Below are positions 23,285 to 32,018 of a stretch of 64,000 bases of DNA, in pieces. Origin of the DNA: JACVRW01 sp963850205 (GTDB lineage: Bacteria; Actinomycetota; Thermoleophilia; Solirubrobacterales; Thermoleophilaceae). Each line of letters starts with the position of its first letter. Position 1 is the stretch's first letter. Below the pieces are notes generated by a model. The model ran no database searches. It was given only the letters and a program-made list of their open reading frames with translations, and was not told where the DNA came from. The stretch covers positions 101,703-165,702 of the forward strand of contig CAWKKJ010000002.1 of NCBI GenBank assembly GCA_963850205.1. The letters run 5' to 3'. The translations under genes and the position numbers were made by a program.

Positions 23285-25576
23285 CTAGCCGGTGACGGGC
23301 GGGGCCTGCCGCCGGGCGCGAATCCGCGTGTCAGCCTCGTCGTCCACCAGCTGGGCGTTGACGGCGCTTGCCAATACCACGTTGCGTTTCCAGCCGAGCG
23401 TCCCGGCCTTGATCCGCACGCTTCCGCGGATGGTGCGCTTTGCTCCCGGGGCGAGCCTGCCGAGGCGCCAGACGGCATTTCCGCGGGCCACGCGTGCCCG
23501 TCTACTGGCCCTCAGGCCGGCCAGCGCGACAGCCGCCGGCGGTACGTCGGCCATCAGCACCTTCCTCGCTGTCACCGATCCTACGTTCGTCACGGTCAGC
23601 CTGAACGGGACCCGCTGGCCGACCCGAACGACGCGGGGCGCCTTTTTCACGACCCGGAGCTGGGTGGACGGCGGAGGCGTGGGCGGTGGCTGCGGCGGCG
23701 TGGGCGGAATAGGCGGCCCGGGTGGGTCGGGCGGCAGCGGCGGGTCCGGCGGGTCCGGCGGCGGGGGCGGACGAAGCCTCCGGTCGTTGAAAGTGCAGGT
23801 GACGGCACCTTCGGGAGCGAGCGTGATCGCGACCTCGGCCCCGGTGATCGTGGCGGCAGCATCGGGGGTGCACGTGATGCCGGTGAGCTCCCAGTTCTCG
23901 GGGACGAGCTCGCTTACCGTGTAGGTCCCAGGCGGGAGGTCGGGGAAGGTGCGCGACACCGACTCGTTCGCGCGGTTATCCACCAGCGCGAAGGAGCCGA
24001 GTGAGCCAATGAAATCGAATGCCTGCGAGCCCTGCGGCGTGGCGTCCTTCTGGATCGTGATCGTTCCTGGGTTGATCTTGTTGTACACCGTGCACGTGAT
24101 GAACTCGCCGGGTCGGAGTTCGATGTCCGTATCTATCGGTTGTGAGGTCGTTCGCGGGAGCGTGCGCCTGCGGCTTCGACGGACCGATTCCCTCTCGCAC
24201 CCGCCTTCCACGAAGCTGTATCCATCCTTCAGCGTTTCGTCGATGAGCTGAACGGTGCTCGTCGCGGTGAGGTCGTTCGGCCTCCATAGGAATCTGGCTA
24301 TGCCGTTGTCGTCCGTAGGTGCCGTGGCTGAGTCGCCGGTCGCGTCTGAAGGCCGGATCCACTTGAAGCCGTCGGGCACCGACACGCTTGCGCTGATCTC
24401 CCATCCCCCAGCGGCTACGTATTCCCCGTCGCCCTCGTCGACATACTTCGTGACGGTGATCCCCGCCCCGCAGAGCTCGGCGACGATCTCACGGAGGGCC
24501 TGCCCGAGATTGTCGAAGTCCTCGACCAGGGTGTAGTCAGCGCTCCCGAACGGCGTGGGGGGGTACTTGTCGAAGCCCGAGATCGCCGTCAGCCGCCGCG
24601 CGCTGGTCGGCTTTGTCACGGCCACGCCGACGCCCAGGGCAAACACCTTTGAACCCTGCCCCTTGACCAGGTCGGCCTCCTTGGCAGCCCGCCGCAGCGC
24701 CTCGACCTGGCCCTCGACAAGGCCCGTCACCGTACCGCCAGAGTCCGTGTTGCGGGCCGTCGGATCGCCGTCGGTCATGAACACCACGAGGTCCGCTTTG
24801 GTGCCCTCGGTGTTCGCAACCTTCACTTGGCGGAAGGCGTCCTCCCAGTTCGTCCACCCGTTGGGCCTGTAGTCGTTCTCGAGGTACGGCTCGAAGTACT
24901 GTCCGATCGTGCCGGTCGCGTTCTGGCCGTCAGGGTCCACCTGCCCCGTCACCAGGTGGTATCCGACCGGCCATCCCGCGGTCGTGCTGAAGTCGACGAT
25001 GGAAACCTTGCAGCCGGTCCCGGAGAGCGCGTTGAGAAACGCGCGGGTGGCGCGGCGAACCTTCTCGGTGGCGCCCGACGACTGGATCGAGCCCGACTCA
25101 TCGAGCACGAGCATGACGTTGATCCCGCAACGCCTCGGAAGATCAGGGTTCGGGGCGGGCTCGGTGACGCGCAGCGCGTTGGTCAGGACCTTCTCGTTGC
25201 TCTCGTCGCCACCGCAGTCGTTCGCGCCTCTGGCGGTGAAGCCGGCGTCATAGTTGCCGGGGTCGCCCGGCGCGGTGACGTTGAATTCGACCGCCCTGTT
25301 ATTTCCGGACTTGTCGTCCGTGTTAACGCACTGCCGGCCGTTGTCACCCCACTGGTACTGGGTACCCCTCCAGGTCTGCCCGTTGACGGCATCGCCCGTC
25401 ACCCTGGCTCCCATCACGCCACCCGGCGGGCTGTTGGTGCTCGTCACGCCGTCGCCGTCGATGGTTGCGCCAGTCACCGTCAGGTCGGCAGAGGCAACGT
25501 TGGGCCACGCCGCGAGCGCAATAACCGAACCTACAAGTAGGAGAATCACCCGGACCCGGCGGAGCGAGATGGCCAT
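23285..25576 (-). CDS. Secreted VWA-domain protein with proline-rich linker and DUF11-like C-terminus
   Basis: The 763-residue product starts with a signal peptide (MAISLRRVRVILLLVGSVIA, cleavage near VASA). A von Willebrand A domain follows with MIDAS motif DESGS (residues 159-163) and MTDGDP. Two prealbumin-like beta-sandwich units come next (CTVYNKINPGTITIQKDATP; GTYTVSELVPENWELTGITC). A Pro-rich linker (repeated PPDPP) leads to a DUF11-type domain (FRLTVTNVGSVTARKVLM). No LPxTG or membrane anchor is visible, so it is probably secreted or held in the wall non-covalently. It may act in adhesion. The start at 25576 is chosen for its signal peptide. Confidence 0.8.
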   Translation of the reverse strand: MAISLRRVRVILLLVGSVIALAAWPNVASADLTVTGATIDGDGVTSTNSPPGGVMGARVTGDAVNGQTWRGTQYQWGDNGRQCVNTDDKSGNNRAVEFNVTAPGDPGNYDAGFTARGANDCGGDESNEKVLTNALRVTEPAPNPDLPRRCGINVMLVLDESGSIQSSGATEKVRRATRAFLNALSGTGCKVSIVDFSTTAGWPVGYHLVTGQVDPDGQNATGTIGQYFEPYLENDYRPNGWTNWEDAFRQVKVANTEGTKADLVVFMTDGDPTARNTDSGGTVTGLVEGQVEALRRAAKEADLVKGQGSKVFALGVGVAVTKPTSARRLTAISGFDKYPPTPFGSADYTLVEDFDNLGQALREIVAELCGAGITVTKYVDEGDGEYVAAGGWEISASVSVPDGFKWIRPSDATGDSATAPTDDNGIARFLWRPNDLTATSTVQLIDETLKDGYSFVEGGCERESVRRSRRRTLPRTTSQPIDTDIELRPGEFITCTVYNKINPGTITIQKDATPQGSQAFDFIGSLGSFALVDNRANESVSRTFPDLPPGTYTVSELVPENWELTGITCTPDAAATITGAEVAITLAPEGAVTCTFNDRRLRPPPPPDPPDPPLPPDPPGPPIPPTPPQPPPTPPPSTQLRVVKKAPRVVRVGQRVPFRLTVTNVGSVTARKVLMADVPPAAVALAGLRASRRARVARGNAVWRLGRLAPGAKRTIRGSVRIKAGTLGWKRNVVLASAVNAQLVDDEADTRIRARRQAPPVTG

Positions 25577-25689
25577 CGCGCGCCCAACGTACACCAAACC
25601 GTGGGCGGAGTCACCCCCTCTGCAAGTTCTCACCCGGTTGGCGTCCCTGGCGCGTCGCCCCTACCGTCAGAGGGCTTGATCGGCACCAC

Positions 25690-26484
25690 CTACCGCACGC
25701 GCACCGGGATGCCGGGCAGTCCTCGGGCGCCCACCTTGCGCACGATCCACTCGATCGCTCCGTTGGCCAGGCGGATGCAGCCGTGGCTGCGTGCGGCTCC
25801 CAGCGGATCGATCAGGCTCGAGCCGCCGCGGCCGTGGATGCCCACGCGGCCGTCGCCCCCGCCGAACTCCTGAAGCACGTTGCTGTGGGCGGTGATCGGA
25901 AGGATGTACGAGCCGAGGAAGTCGGCCGGGTTCCAGGGCCAGACACCGACGATCGAGAAGAGGCCGTGAGGCGTGGGGGTGGGACGGGCGCCGATGACCA
26001 CGCGAAAGCGGCGGACCCGGTCGCCGTCGCGGTAGACCGAGAGGGCGCGGCCCGCGCGTGAGACAACGATGCGCCAGCGCGTGGGCCGCAGCACCACGTG
26101 GTCGGCCCTGACCCAGCCGGCCGCCGCGTTGGGGCGGGACGGGAGTCGCACCTTCACCCAGCAACGCCCCTTACGGTCGCGGGCTGCCCGGAGGACGAGC
26201 AACCAGGACGCCTCGCTCGGCACGACCGAGTCGCGGCTCTTCCTGCGCCCCTTGGGAACCGCAGACCAGTGGCGCGTGCGGGCCACCAGCTCGGCCCGCC
26301 AGGCCACTGAGGCCGTGGGCTCGCCCACCCCGGCGGCGCTGGCCCGGCCAGCGCCGCACTTGGGGGCGGCCAGCGCGGACGGCGCCCCGAGCAGAAGCGC
26401 AAGCCCGCACACCACCCCAAGGGCGCCGACCCGGCGGGCGATCCGATGCGGGCGTCGACTGGCCACGGACGCCGATTGTCGCAT
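25690..26484 (-). CDS. Secreted L,D-transpeptidase (YkuD domain)
   Basis: The 264-residue product has a signal peptide (RVGALGVVCGLALLLGAPSA, cleavage near ALA) and a C-terminal YkuD catalytic domain with RAGRALSVYRDGD, TPTPHGLFSI and the catalytic signature HGRGG..SHGCIRL (Cys236). It would form 3-3 peptidoglycan cross-links or attach proteins to the wall. The upstream region has an SH3-like fold pattern (WLLVLRAARDRKGRCWVKV) that may bind the wall. It is divergent from the small exported protein at 26560. Confidence 0.9.
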   Translation of the reverse strand: MRQSASVASRRPHRIARRVGALGVVCGLALLLGAPSALAAPKCGAGRASAAGVGEPTASVAWRAELVARTRHWSAVPKGRRKSRDSVVPSEASWLLVLRAARDRKGRCWVKVRLPSRPNAAAGWVRADHVVLRPTRWRIVVSRAGRALSVYRDGDRVRRFRVVIGARPTPTPHGLFSIVGVWPWNPADFLGSYILPITAHSNVLQEFGGGDGRVGIHGRGGSSLIDPLGAARSHGCIRLANGAIEWIVRKVGARGLPGIPVRVR

Positions 26485-26559
26485 CCGCCTCAGCCGCGCT
26501 CGGCCAGGCCGGGGGTGCCCCGGATGGGTAGCTTGTCCGCCAGTGGGTAGGGGACGGCC

Positions 26560-27306
26560 ATGCTCAGGTCCAGCCTGCGCCGTTCGGCGCTTCCCGTCCT
26601 CGCCGCCGGCGCCATCCTCGGAGCAGCTGCGCCGGCCCAGGCGGCCACCCTCGCGGTCGCCTCTCCGTGCGTGCGCTACGTCGACGGCCTCGCCGGAAAG
26701 GAGTTCGTCCCGGTGGTGGGCAACGGCTTCAGCCCCTCGACGAACCCGTCGTTTCCCAACACCGTCAACCTGGCTTACACCAACGGCGACGGTGCCGGCT
26801 CCGCGAACCTCACCGCCACCGGCGACATCGCGCCCGGCACAGGGGTTCTGATGCCGTCCGACTTCATCAGCGACAGCGCCGGTTGGGTGAAGACCTACAC
26901 GCTCAGGGCCACCGACAGCGTGAACCCCGCCATCACCGCCGACGCGCCGGCCAAGTTCGTCCGGGTGGGCGTGGTCACCAAACCGAAGGAGGTTCAGCGC
27001 AACGTCCGCCGCGTCGTGCGCTGGCGGCTCTACGGGGCGCCCAGCGGCAGGAAGATCTACGCGCACTGGACCTTCAAGCGCACGAAGCGCGCCACTCGCT
27101 CGCTAGGACGCGCGAAGGGCCCGTGCGGCATCGCCCGCAAGCGCGCCCCCCTTCTCGCCGCGCGCGTGCGCTTCGGCACCTGGCGGGTCTACTTCACGGT
27201 CGGCAAGCGCTTCTCACGCAAGCGGGCACTGTTCTATGCCCCGCTGGAGATCGAGCGGACCTTCACCTCCCGCAGCGCGACCGCCGGCGCGGCGCGCGTG
27301 CCCTGA
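26560..27306 (+). CDS. Secreted protein of unknown function
   Basis: The 248-residue product has a signal peptide (MLRSSLRRSALPVLAAGAI, cleavage near AQA). The mature part has an Ig-like first half (SPCVRYVDGLAGKEFVPVVGNGF) and a basic second half with RRVVRWRLYGAPSGRKIYAHWTF and FGTWRVYFTVGKRFSRK. This tail resembles Ig-like extracellular repeats of other actinobacterial exported proteins, but I do not recognise a named family. It is separate from the L,D-transpeptidase and converges on the transaldolase gene with a 2-bp gap. Confidence 0.6.
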   Translation: MLRSSLRRSALPVLAAGAILGAAAPAQAATLAVASPCVRYVDGLAGKEFVPVVGNGFSPSTNPSFPNTVNLAYTNGDGAGSANLTATGDIAPGTGVLMPSDFISDSAGWVKTYTLRATDSVNPAITADAPAKFVRVGVVTKPKEVQRNVRRVVRWRLYGAPSGRKIYAHWTFKRTKRATRSLGRAKGPCGIARKRAPLLAARVRFGTWRVYFTVGKRFSRKRALFYAPLEIERTFTSRSATAGAARVP

Positions 27307-27308
27307 GC

Positions 27309-28418
27309 CTAGGACCGCGCAGGCGACAGCTCCGCCGCCTTCTCCTCCAGCGTCTGCATCAGCGAGTCGTAGGACTCGCCGAACGACTTGACGCCCTCGT
27401 CGACCAGCTGCCTGAGCACGATGTCGTCGAGGTCGACCCCGGCCTCGCCGAGCTCTCGCCACAGGCTGCGGGCGCCGTCCACGTCGCGATCGACCGTCCG
27501 CTCGGCCGTCGCGTGGTCGCGCGCGGCGTCGATGGTGGCGTCGGGCATGGTGTTGACCGTGTCCGGACCGATCAGCTCGTCGACGTACAGGGTGTCCGAG
27601 TAGTCGGGGTTCTTCGTCGAGGTGGAGGCCCACAGCGGGCGCTGCACATTTGCGCCGGCCGCCTCCAGTCGCTCCCACCGCTCGCCCGAGAAGATCTCCT
27701 GGAAGTCGGCGTAGGCAATCTTCGCGTTGGCCACGGCGGCCCTCCCGCGCAGGTCCTCGCGCCCGAGCTCCTCCAGCGCCGCGTCCACCTTGGTGTCCAC
27801 GCGCGAGACGAAGAAGCTGGCCACCGACGCCGCCCGGTCCACGGGTTCGCCTGCCTCCACCCGCCGCTCGAGACCGCGAATGTAAGCCTCGGCGATCTCG
27901 GCGTAGCGCTCGACGCTGAACAGCAGGGTCACGTTCACGTTGACGCCGCGGGCTGTGAGCTCCTCGAAGGTCTCCACGCCCTCGGCGGTGCCGGGCACCT
28001 TGATGAACACGTTCTCCCGATCGATCAGCTCCTGGAGGCGCAGCGCCTGCTCGATCGACCCCTGGGCGTCGAAGGCCAGCGACGCGGGCAGCTCGAACGA
28101 CACGAACCCGTCCTGGCCCTCGGTGCGATCGAACACCGGCCGCAGCAGGTCGGCGGCGTCGCGGACGTCACGCAGCGCCAGCTGCTCGAAGATCCTCTGG
28201 GGGTCGTCGGTCTCGGCGGCCACCTCGCGGAAGGCGTCGTCGTAGCTGTCGGAGTGCCCCATTCCCTTCTCGAAGATGGTGGGATTGGAGGTCACGCCGG
28301 TTAGGCCGTCGTCCTCGAACAGGCTCTTGAGCTTGCCGTCGTCGAGGAGGTCGCGGTTGAGGTTGTCGATCCAGATCGATTGACCGAGGGCCTCGATCTC
28401 GTGCAGTCGGTTGCTCAT
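27309..28418 (-). CDS. tal: Transaldolase
   Basis: The 369-residue enzyme of the pentose phosphate pathway transfers a dihydroxyacetone unit between sugar phosphates. Visible landmarks are GLTGVTSNPTIFEKG near the N-terminus, the Schiff-base lysine in the FIKVPGTAEGVETFEEL segment, the GVNVNVTLLFSVERY strand and the C-terminal RPLWASTSTKNPDYSDTLYV with the phosphate-binding STKNP. The long C-terminal part is typical of the actinobacterial type. The ATG at 28418 lies 22 bp after the transketolase stop, so the two genes form an operon. Confidence 0.95.
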   Translation of the reverse strand: MSNRLHEIEALGQSIWIDNLNRDLLDDGKLKSLFEDDGLTGVTSNPTIFEKGMGHSDSYDDAFREVAAETDDPQRIFEQLALRDVRDAADLLRPVFDRTEGQDGFVSFELPASLAFDAQGSIEQALRLQELIDRENVFIKVPGTAEGVETFEELTARGVNVNVTLLFSVERYAEIAEAYIRGLERRVEAGEPVDRAASVASFFVSRVDTKVDAALEELGREDLRGRAAVANAKIAYADFQEIFSGERWERLEAAGANVQRPLWASTSTKNPDYSDTLYVDELIGPDTVNTMPDATIDAARDHATAERTVDRDVDGARSLWRELGEAGVDLDDIVLRQLVDEGVKSFGESYDSLMQTLEEKAAELSPARS

Positions 28419-28440
28419 CGTGATTGTCTCCTTCGCCAGG

Positions 28441-30282
28441 TCAGGCGGTTGCCTTCGAGCCCACGAGCTCACGGGCGGCCGAGGCGATCGCCTCGGCGTC
28501 GATCCCGGCCTCGTGCACCAGCTCTGTCGGTGTGCCCGAGCCGGGCATGATGTCCACCCCCAGCTTACGCGTCCTGCAGGGCTCATCGGCCTCGGCCAGC
28601 GCTCCCAGCACCGCGTCGCCAAGCCCGCCCTCGGGCCAGTGGTCCTCGGCGGTCACGATCGCGCCGGTCTCGGCGGCGGCGGTCGCGAGCGTCTCGGTGT
28701 CCACCGGCTTGACCGAGTAGAGGTCGATCACCCGGGCCTCGATGCCGTCCTCGGCCAGCGAGTCCGCGGCTGCGAGCGCCTCGTGCAGGGTCACGCCGGC
28801 GCCCACGAGGGTCACGTCTCCGCCGTCTCGCACCACCCGGCTGCCTCCGATCTCGAACCCCTCGCCGGGCTCGTAGATCACGGGCAGGGCGCCGCGGTGC
28901 GCGCGCAGGTAGCTGATGCCGTCCGTGTCGGCCATGAGCTCCACGAGGGCCACCGTCTGGTTGGCGTCGCAGGGATAGAGCACGGTGCTCGAGTGGACCG
29001 CGCGGAAGGCCGCCAGGTCCTCCAGGCCCATCTGCGAGGGCCCGTCCTCTCCGATCGAGACGCCGGCGTGCGATCCCACCAGGCGCAAGTTCGCCCGGCT
29101 CACCGCCGCCATGCGCACGAAGTCGTAGGCCCGGGTGAGGAAGGCGGCGAAGGTCGAGGCGAACGGCTTCCAACCCCTGCGCTGCAGGCCCACCGCGGCG
29201 GCGATCATCTGCTGCTCGGCGATGTACATCTCGAAGTAGCGCTCGGGGTGGGCGTTGCGGAAGTCCTCGCTGTGAGTGGAGTTCGACACCTCGCCGTCGA
29301 GGGCCACCACGTCGCCTCGCGCGTCCCCCAGGGCCTTCAGGGCGGCCCCGTAGGCCTTGCGCGTGGGCACCTCCTCGCCCAGCTCGAAGGCGGGCCGGTC
29401 GCCCCCGGGCGCGTCGAAGCGGTGCGGCTCGCCGTCCCGCTCCGGCGCCGCCACCCTCAGGCTGAGGTCACGCGGTCCGCCGAGCTCCTCGATCGCCTCC
29501 TCGGGCTCCTCGAGCGGCTTGCCGTGCTTGCCGGGCTGGTCCTCCACGGCCTCGACGCCGGCGCCCTTCTTGGTCCGGGCGATCACCGCGGTGGGCCTGC
29601 CGTGCGTCAGCTGAGCCTGGCCGTAGGCCGCGTCCACGGCCTCAACGTCGTGTCCGTCAACCGTGATGGCCTCCCAGCCGAAGGCCCGCGCGCGCTCGGC
29701 GTAGGTCTCGAGGTCCCAGCCGTGCATGGTCTCGCCGGTCTGGCCGAGACGGTTTACGTCCACGATCGCGATCAGGTTGTCGAGCTCCCAGAAGGAGGCG
29801 TGGTCGAAGGCCTCCCACATCGAGCCCTCCGCCATCTCGCCGTCGCCGCAGAGGACCCAGGTTCGGGAGGACGTGTGGTCCAGGCGCTTGGCCGACAGGG
29901 CCAGGCCCACGCCCACCGGCAGGCCCTGGCCGAGCGAGCCGGTGGCGGTGTCCACCCAGGGGAGCACCGGGGTGGGATGCCCCTCGATGCGGCTGCCCAG
30001 CTTGCGGAAGCTGAGGAGCTCGTCGTCGTCGATCGCCCCCGCCGCCTTGAGGGCGGAGTAGTAGAGCGGCGACGCGTGGCCCTTGGAGAACACGAGGTGG
30101 TCGTTGTGGGGGTCGGCCGGCTGGTCGAAATCGAGCCTCAGGTGGCCGTCCAGCAGCACGGCCACGAGCTCGGCGGCCGACATCGATGAGGTCGGATGTC
30201 CGGAGCCTCCGGCGTCGCTGCTGCGTACGGAGTCGACCCGCAGCTGCTGCGCCAGCTCCCGGCGAAATTGGTTGCGATCCAT
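28441..30282 (-). CDS. tkt: Transketolase
   Basis: A 613-residue thiamine-diphosphate enzyme. The TPP-binding segment GDGEMAEGSMWEAF continues into NLIAIVDVNRLGQTG. N-terminal landmarks are SSDAGGSGHPTSSMSAAEL and FSKGHASPLYYSAL, and GSHAGVSIGEDGPSQMGLED is in the pyrimidine-binding domain. It is shorter than E. coli TktA, as in many actinobacterial and archaeal-like forms. It moves two-carbon units in the non-oxidative pentose phosphate pathway and is coexpressed with transaldolase. The FAD oxidoreductase gene ends only 9 bp upstream. Confidence 0.95.
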   Translation of the reverse strand: MDRNQFRRELAQQLRVDSVRSSDAGGSGHPTSSMSAAELVAVLLDGHLRLDFDQPADPHNDHLVFSKGHASPLYYSALKAAGAIDDDELLSFRKLGSRIEGHPTPVLPWVDTATGSLGQGLPVGVGLALSAKRLDHTSSRTWVLCGDGEMAEGSMWEAFDHASFWELDNLIAIVDVNRLGQTGETMHGWDLETYAERARAFGWEAITVDGHDVEAVDAAYGQAQLTHGRPTAVIARTKKGAGVEAVEDQPGKHGKPLEEPEEAIEELGGPRDLSLRVAAPERDGEPHRFDAPGGDRPAFELGEEVPTRKAYGAALKALGDARGDVVALDGEVSNSTHSEDFRNAHPERYFEMYIAEQQMIAAAVGLQRRGWKPFASTFAAFLTRAYDFVRMAAVSRANLRLVGSHAGVSIGEDGPSQMGLEDLAAFRAVHSSTVLYPCDANQTVALVELMADTDGISYLRAHRGALPVIYEPGEGFEIGGSRVVRDGGDVTLVGAGVTLHEALAAADSLAEDGIEARVIDLYSVKPVDTETLATAAAETGAIVTAEDHWPEGGLGDAVLGALAEADEPCRTRKLGVDIMPGSGTPTELVHEAGIDAEAIASAARELVGSKATA

Positions 30283-30291
30283 ACTTTTCGG

Positions 30292-31371
30292 CTACCCGTT
30301 TCGCGGAAGCGCAACCCCGGCCTCGAGCCACCCTGGCACGTGTTCACCGGCCGCCGCGCCGGCCAGCACATGCCCCAGCAGCGGGGCGAACTTGAACAGG
30401 TTGTCGCCGGCCAGCACCAGCGCCGCGCCCGTGCGCCAGAGGCGGAAGTCGTCGTGCCGATCGGAGAGCCCGGTGACGAGGCAGAGGCGGACGTCGACCG
30501 GGTCGGGAACGAGCCCGGGGAGGGCTCGGCGAGCGTACGCCGCGATGCGGTCCACCAGGCGGTCCACTCCCTCCTCACCCTCCGGGACGACGCTGTCGGG
30601 GCCGCCGAGGCCCACCACGTAGCGGTCCTCGCCCGGAATGGGCCCGCCGTACACGATCTCTCCGTAGTCGCCCGAGAGCTCCTGCAGCGCCGGAAGCCTT
30701 CGCCCTGTGTGGTCCGGGCGCACCGCGAACGTGGCGCGCGCGTGGCAGGCGACCGACATCGGTACCTCGAGGCCGAGACCGGACGTGAGACCGCGCAGGC
30801 CCGCGCCCGCGCACAGGATCACCCGCTCGGCCTGCCAGAGCCCCTCGGAGGTCTCGAGCAGCCCCGCAGGGTCGACGCGGAACACCTGGGCGGGCACGAG
30901 CCGCTCTGTGACCGCGGCGCTCAGAGCCCCGACTGCCGCCCGCACGTCCGTTGAGCCCCCCGCCTCGTCGAGCAGGGCCTCGCTCTCCGGCGGGTCGAGG
31001 ACCGGCAGCAGCCGGGCCTGCTCGTCCCGGCCGACGAAGCGATGGGGCAGGCCCGCCTCGGCCAGGATGCGGCCGCGCTCGGCCGCCGGCGCGCCAGTGA
31101 CCACCAGGCCCTCGCGCCCCAGCAGCCTGACGCCGAAGGCGCGTTCCCACTCGCTCCAGGCGTCTCCGGACTCGGCCGCGAAGCCCACCAGCTCAGGGCG
31201 GTCGTGGGCGTGACGGAAGATCCGGGTGCGGCCGGCGGACTGGCCGGCGCCGGGCCGTCCCGCCTCGAAGCAGCGCACGTCCAGCCCGCGCTGTTGCAGC
31301 GCGTAGGTCGTGGACAGGCCGACGATGCCCGCGCCCACCACGGCCACCTCCGCCGCCGCCGGATCGCTCAC
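30292..31371 (-). CDS. FAD-dependent oxidoreductase, DAO family
   Basis: The 359-residue product has VVGAGIVGLSTTYALQQRG as the FAD-binding motif and GAGQSAGRTRIFRHAH, typical of sarcosine or N-methyl-amino-acid oxidase-like DAO proteins. A C-terminal segment LVLAGDNLFKFAPLLG contacts FAD. The GTG start overlaps the stop of the upstream small gene as GTGA. The substrate is probably an N-methylated amino acid, by resemblance only. It lies upstream of, and on the same strand as, the tkt-tal operon. Confidence 0.83.
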   Translation of the reverse strand: MSDPAAAEVAVVGAGIVGLSTTYALQQRGLDVRCFEAGRPGAGQSAGRTRIFRHAHDRPELVGFAAESGDAWSEWERAFGVRLLGREGLVVTGAPAAERGRILAEAGLPHRFVGRDEQARLLPVLDPPESEALLDEAGGSTDVRAAVGALSAAVTERLVPAQVFRVDPAGLLETSEGLWQAERVILCAGAGLRGLTSGLGLEVPMSVACHARATFAVRPDHTGRRLPALQELSGDYGEIVYGGPIPGEDRYVVGLGGPDSVVPEGEEGVDRLVDRIAAYARRALPGLVPDPVDVRLCLVTGLSDRHDDFRLWRTGAALVLAGDNLFKFAPLLGHVLAGAAAGEHVPGWLEAGVALPRNG

Positions 31372-31628
31372 GCGGCGACGGCGTTGTAGTAGCGGACGGC
31401 CAGGCCGGTGAGGAGCGTCTCGAAGCAGGACTCCAGGCTCATCTCGTTCGCCTCCGCGTAGGCGCGCATCCCCTCCTGCTCGATCGCCTCGCTCTGTGCG
31501 ATCACGTCGTCCACCAGGTCGGGATGCTGGTCCGAGAAGAAGGCGCCCATCGAGTAGAGGCTCGTGTCCATGAGCGACTCGAGAAAGCGGTCGCCGTCGG
31601 CTTCCTCCTGGGAGCGTTTCGCCGCCAT
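31368..31628 (-). CDS. Small hypothetical acidic protein
   Basis: The 86-residue product is helical and acidic (AAKRSQEEADGDRFLESLMDT, DVIAQSEAIEQEG, SCFETLLTGLAVRYYNAV) with no recognised domain. It is translationally coupled to the FAD oxidoreductase (the stop overlaps that gene's GTG), so it may be an accessory subunit. The ATG at 31628 is chosen because upstream sequence is Arg-rich and unlike the rest. I do not recognise the family. Confidence 0.5.
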   Translation of the reverse strand: MAAKRSQEEADGDRFLESLMDTSLYSMGAFFSDQHPDLVDDVIAQSEAIEQEGMRAYAEANEMSLESCFETLLTGLAVRYYNAVAA

Positions 31629-31753
31629 CGGCGGGCAGGTTACCGGCGTCCGCGCCCGCCGCCTTCGCTCTTTGCGGCTTTTTGGTTGCGCCGTCTCGCG
31701 CACTCGATACTCTCATCCGTACGGCTGCAAACGGACGAGGAGGAAGTTGGTAC

Positions 31754-31930
31754 ATGGCGATCCACTTGACGCCCACCGAGCTCGGCCGCGAGGCGGGAAT
31801 GCACCGGCGCGAGGTCATCTCGAAGTGCATGGAGATGGGCGTTCCGATCTTCCAGGGCAGGATCGACAAGACCCTCTTCATCAGCACCCTCAAGGACGCG
31901 CAGGCCAAGAAGCAGCTGGCCAAGGCGTAG
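31754..31930 (+). CDS. Small helix-turn-helix-like protein
   Basis: A 58-residue basic protein, MAIHLTPTELGREAGMHRREVISKC then MGVPIFQGRIDKTLFISTL. The segment TPTELGREAGMHRREVISK fits a short helix-turn-helix followed by a beta-hairpin, as in small MerR/excisionase-like DNA-binding proteins. A strong ribosome-binding sequence, GAGGAGGA, lies 11 bp before the ATG. Function unknown; a role as a DNA-binding protein or regulator is inferred from the pattern. Confidence 0.6.
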   Translation: MAIHLTPTELGREAGMHRREVISKCMEMGVPIFQGRIDKTLFISTLKDAQAKKQLAKA

Positions 31931-32018
31931 GCCGCTCGGCAGGGCGTCAAGCCGCGCCCGCCGCACCGCTCTCCCCATAGACTTCCCGCACGCGCATCAC
32001 GAGAGGGAGAGCCCGAGT

